Assembly (NCBI RefSeq): GCF_000355905.1
Contig: NZ_APLF01000020.1
Span: 1 to 33,690 of the forward strand
From: Psychroflexus gondwanensis ACAM 44
GTDB taxonomy: Bacteria; Bacteroidota; Bacteroidia; Flavobacteriales; Flavobacteriaceae
Length of the DNA stretch: 33,690 nt
Direction of reading: 5' to 3'
In this document: piece by piece, positions 32,887-33,690 of the stretch
Numbering within the stretch: position 1 is the first letter of the stretch
Layout of the letters: each line of letters opens with the position of its first letter
Translations under genes and position numbers: made by a program
Notes under the pieces: generated by a model
Database searches by the model: none
What the model saw: only the letters and a program-made list of their open reading frames with translations
Told to the model about the DNA's origin: nothing

Positions 32887-33127
32887 TTCCAATCCAAGGC
32901 CATTGTAGAGCCATTGGGAGCCATTAACTAGCTATTGAGTTGCCCATAAGTAGCTATAAAACAGATTTTAATATGTGTTTGGAGGTTATTCTTAAAGCAT
33001 TTATAATAGAGCGTATCCTAATATTGTGATTTGAGAGATAGATTGATTACATCCGAGATTTAAAGGAAATTATTAACAAATTTTTTAATAATCAAATAAT
33101 TTTTAAAAACTAAATCTGATTTTCTAA

Positions 33128-33322
33128 GATCAATTTGATGAAAAAGAAATATATTTAAGTATTCTTTGTAACACTGGAGCAGATAATTATGAATTATCTG
33201 AAGAAGAATTAGAAAAAGTCGCAGGTGTTGTAACTACTCCTGTTTGTTTTGGTATTGCTGTTTATGTTGTATGTGAATTTCTTGATGGTGTTGCAGAAGG
33301 TATCAGTAATAGGGTAAAATAA
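33128..33322 (+). CDS. Bacteriocin-like precursor peptide (leader of double-glycine/Nif11 type)
   Basis: The frame is open from 33128 and reads LSILCNTGADNYELSEEELE, then KVAGVV, a hydrophobic core (TPVCFGIAVYVVCEF) and LDGVAEGISNRVK. YELSEEELEKVAG resembles the cleavage end of double-glycine or Nif11/NHLP leaders of bacteriocins and RiPPs, although the second Gly is Val. It has no in-frame ATG: an ATG at 33138 (MKKKYI) is in another frame and would join if one T were added near 33156, giving about 61 residues. So it is either frameshifted, uses a rare start, or contains a base error. It heads a cluster of three small ORFs. Confidence 0.5.
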   Translation, partial: DQFDEKEIYLSILCNTGADNYELSEEELEKVAGVVTTPVCFGIAVYVVCEFLDGVAEGISNRVK

Positions 33323-33384
33323 TATTTAAACAAATAAATAGTAAAATGGAAAAAAATAATAATCGTAAACTAAAGTGGATTTTA
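33278..33384. repeat. 107-bp direct repeat, first copy (second at 33415-33521)
   Basis: Starting at TTTCTTGATGGTGTTGCAGA, this segment covers the 3' end of the first small ORF, the spacer and the 5' end of the second. It recurs with a 137-bp offset at 33415-33521, covering the 3' end of the second and the 5' end of the third, with only a few mismatches. The spacer TAATATTTAAACAAATAAAT and the following start region are shared. Confidence 0.92.
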
Positions 33385-33459
33385 ATGCTTTTATTAGGTA
33401 TTGTAATTGGTTATTTTCTTGACGGCGTTGCAGAAGGTATCAGTAATAGATTACAATAA
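33346..33459 (+). CDS. 37-residue membrane peptide, apparent fusion of its neighbours
   Basis: The peptide has a charged start (MEKNNNRKLKWIL), a hydrophobic helix (MLLLGIVIGY) and the end FLDGVAEGISNRLQ. Its first 13 residues match those of the next ORF (MEQNNNRKLKWIL), while its last 12 shared residues match the end of the preceding ORF. The DNA shows why: a 107-bp direct repeat offset by 137 bp covers both joins. It would sit in the membrane as a single-span peptide; an immunity or bacteriocin partner role is only a guess. It is 23 bp after the first ORF. Confidence 0.55.
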   Translation: MEKNNNRKLKWILMLLLGIVIGYFLDGVAEGISNRLQ

Positions 33460-33482
33460 TATTTAAACAAATAAATAGTAAA

Positions 33483-33690
33483 ATGGAACAGAATAATAAT
33501 CGTAAACTAAAGTGGATTTTATTGATAATTATGGGATTACTATCAGCTTTCACTTTTATTGAGCTTTCAACTGATGGCTATAAAGAACTTGCTATATATA
33601 TCAAATGGGGAGGAGTATTTTTTTCAATTCTTGTTATATGTTACGGTATATACTTACTATTAAAAAAAAAGCAATGTAAATTAAGAATAT
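33483..33690 (+). CDS. Small membrane protein, cut by the window end
   Basis: An open frame from ATG at 33483 that runs off the window after 69 codons. It begins MEQNNNRKLKWILLIIMGLL and has a second hydrophobic helix (GGVFFSILVICYGIYLLL) ending in KKKQCK, so it has two membrane spans. The size and place behind a bacteriocin-like peptide would suit an immunity protein, but there is no family match. It lies 23 bp after the second small ORF with an identical spacer. Confidence 0.6.
   Translation, partial: MEQNNNRKLKWILLIIMGLLSAFTFIELSTDGYKELAIYIKWGGVFFSILVICYGIYLLLKKKQCKLRI

Overview
The window looks like a chromosomal segment of a marine or environmental flavobacterium (Bacteroidota, probably Flavobacteriaceae). 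It is AT-rich, several genes have a TAnnTTTG-type -7 promoter element, Shine-Dalgarno sites are weak, some starts are TTG or GTG, and the gene families (DUF2147, DUF6268-like barrels, DUF6671, Bacteroidota-type dihydroorotase with an N-terminal QxH, DUF3347) are typical of that group. I cannot name the species.

Region 1 (1-10.4 kb) is mostly core and envelope genes: a GNAT acetyltransferase diverging from an MBL-fold hydrolase, a secreted alpha/beta hydrolase, a porin-like barrel, a lipoprotein, a DUF2147 protein, another outer-membrane barrel and a two-repeat lipocalin-like secreted protein. Then comes a GAF-PAS5-HisKA sensor protein without an ATPase domain. Region 2 (10.7-16.2 kb) has an SDR oxidoreductase, an unknown 190-residue protein and a minus-strand run pyrC - Sua5 - DUF6671. 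A decayed segmental duplication links 6.9-7.75 kb with 11.77-12.03 kb: each copy keeps one intact gene and a ruin of the other. Region 3 (16.6-20.4 kb) has a FUSC-family membrane protein and an MFS transporter.

Region 4 (20.4-28.1 kb) is an accessory copper/heavy-metal island. It contains a broken AraC-type regulator, a Met-rich secreted protein, SHOCT, DUF302 and DUF3347 proteins, a CopA-type P1B ATPase and a DUF305 protein, probably acting together in copper sequestration and efflux. A REP-associated tyrosine transposase (RAYT) sits inside the island, flanked by perfect 33-bp palindromes and followed by an 80-bp tandem array of the same palindrome. One palindrome is read through within the regulator ruin. 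A second, G/C-rich palindrome family lies inside the copA reading frame and encodes two linkers between its metal-binding domains.

Region 5 (28.1-33.7 kb) is a patchwork: an XRE/DUF4870 regulator, a long hairpin, an IS91-type transposase ruin, a TIMP/NTR-like secreted Cys protein, and a long-chain acyl-CoA synthetase bracketed by 47-bp direct repeats. At the right edge is a cluster of three tiny ORFs: a bacteriocin-like (double-glycine/Nif11-leader-like) peptide, a 37-residue membrane peptide that looks like a fusion gene created by a 137-bp-offset tandem duplication, and a small membrane protein cut by the window edge.

All calls come from reading the sequence by eye; no database search was run.
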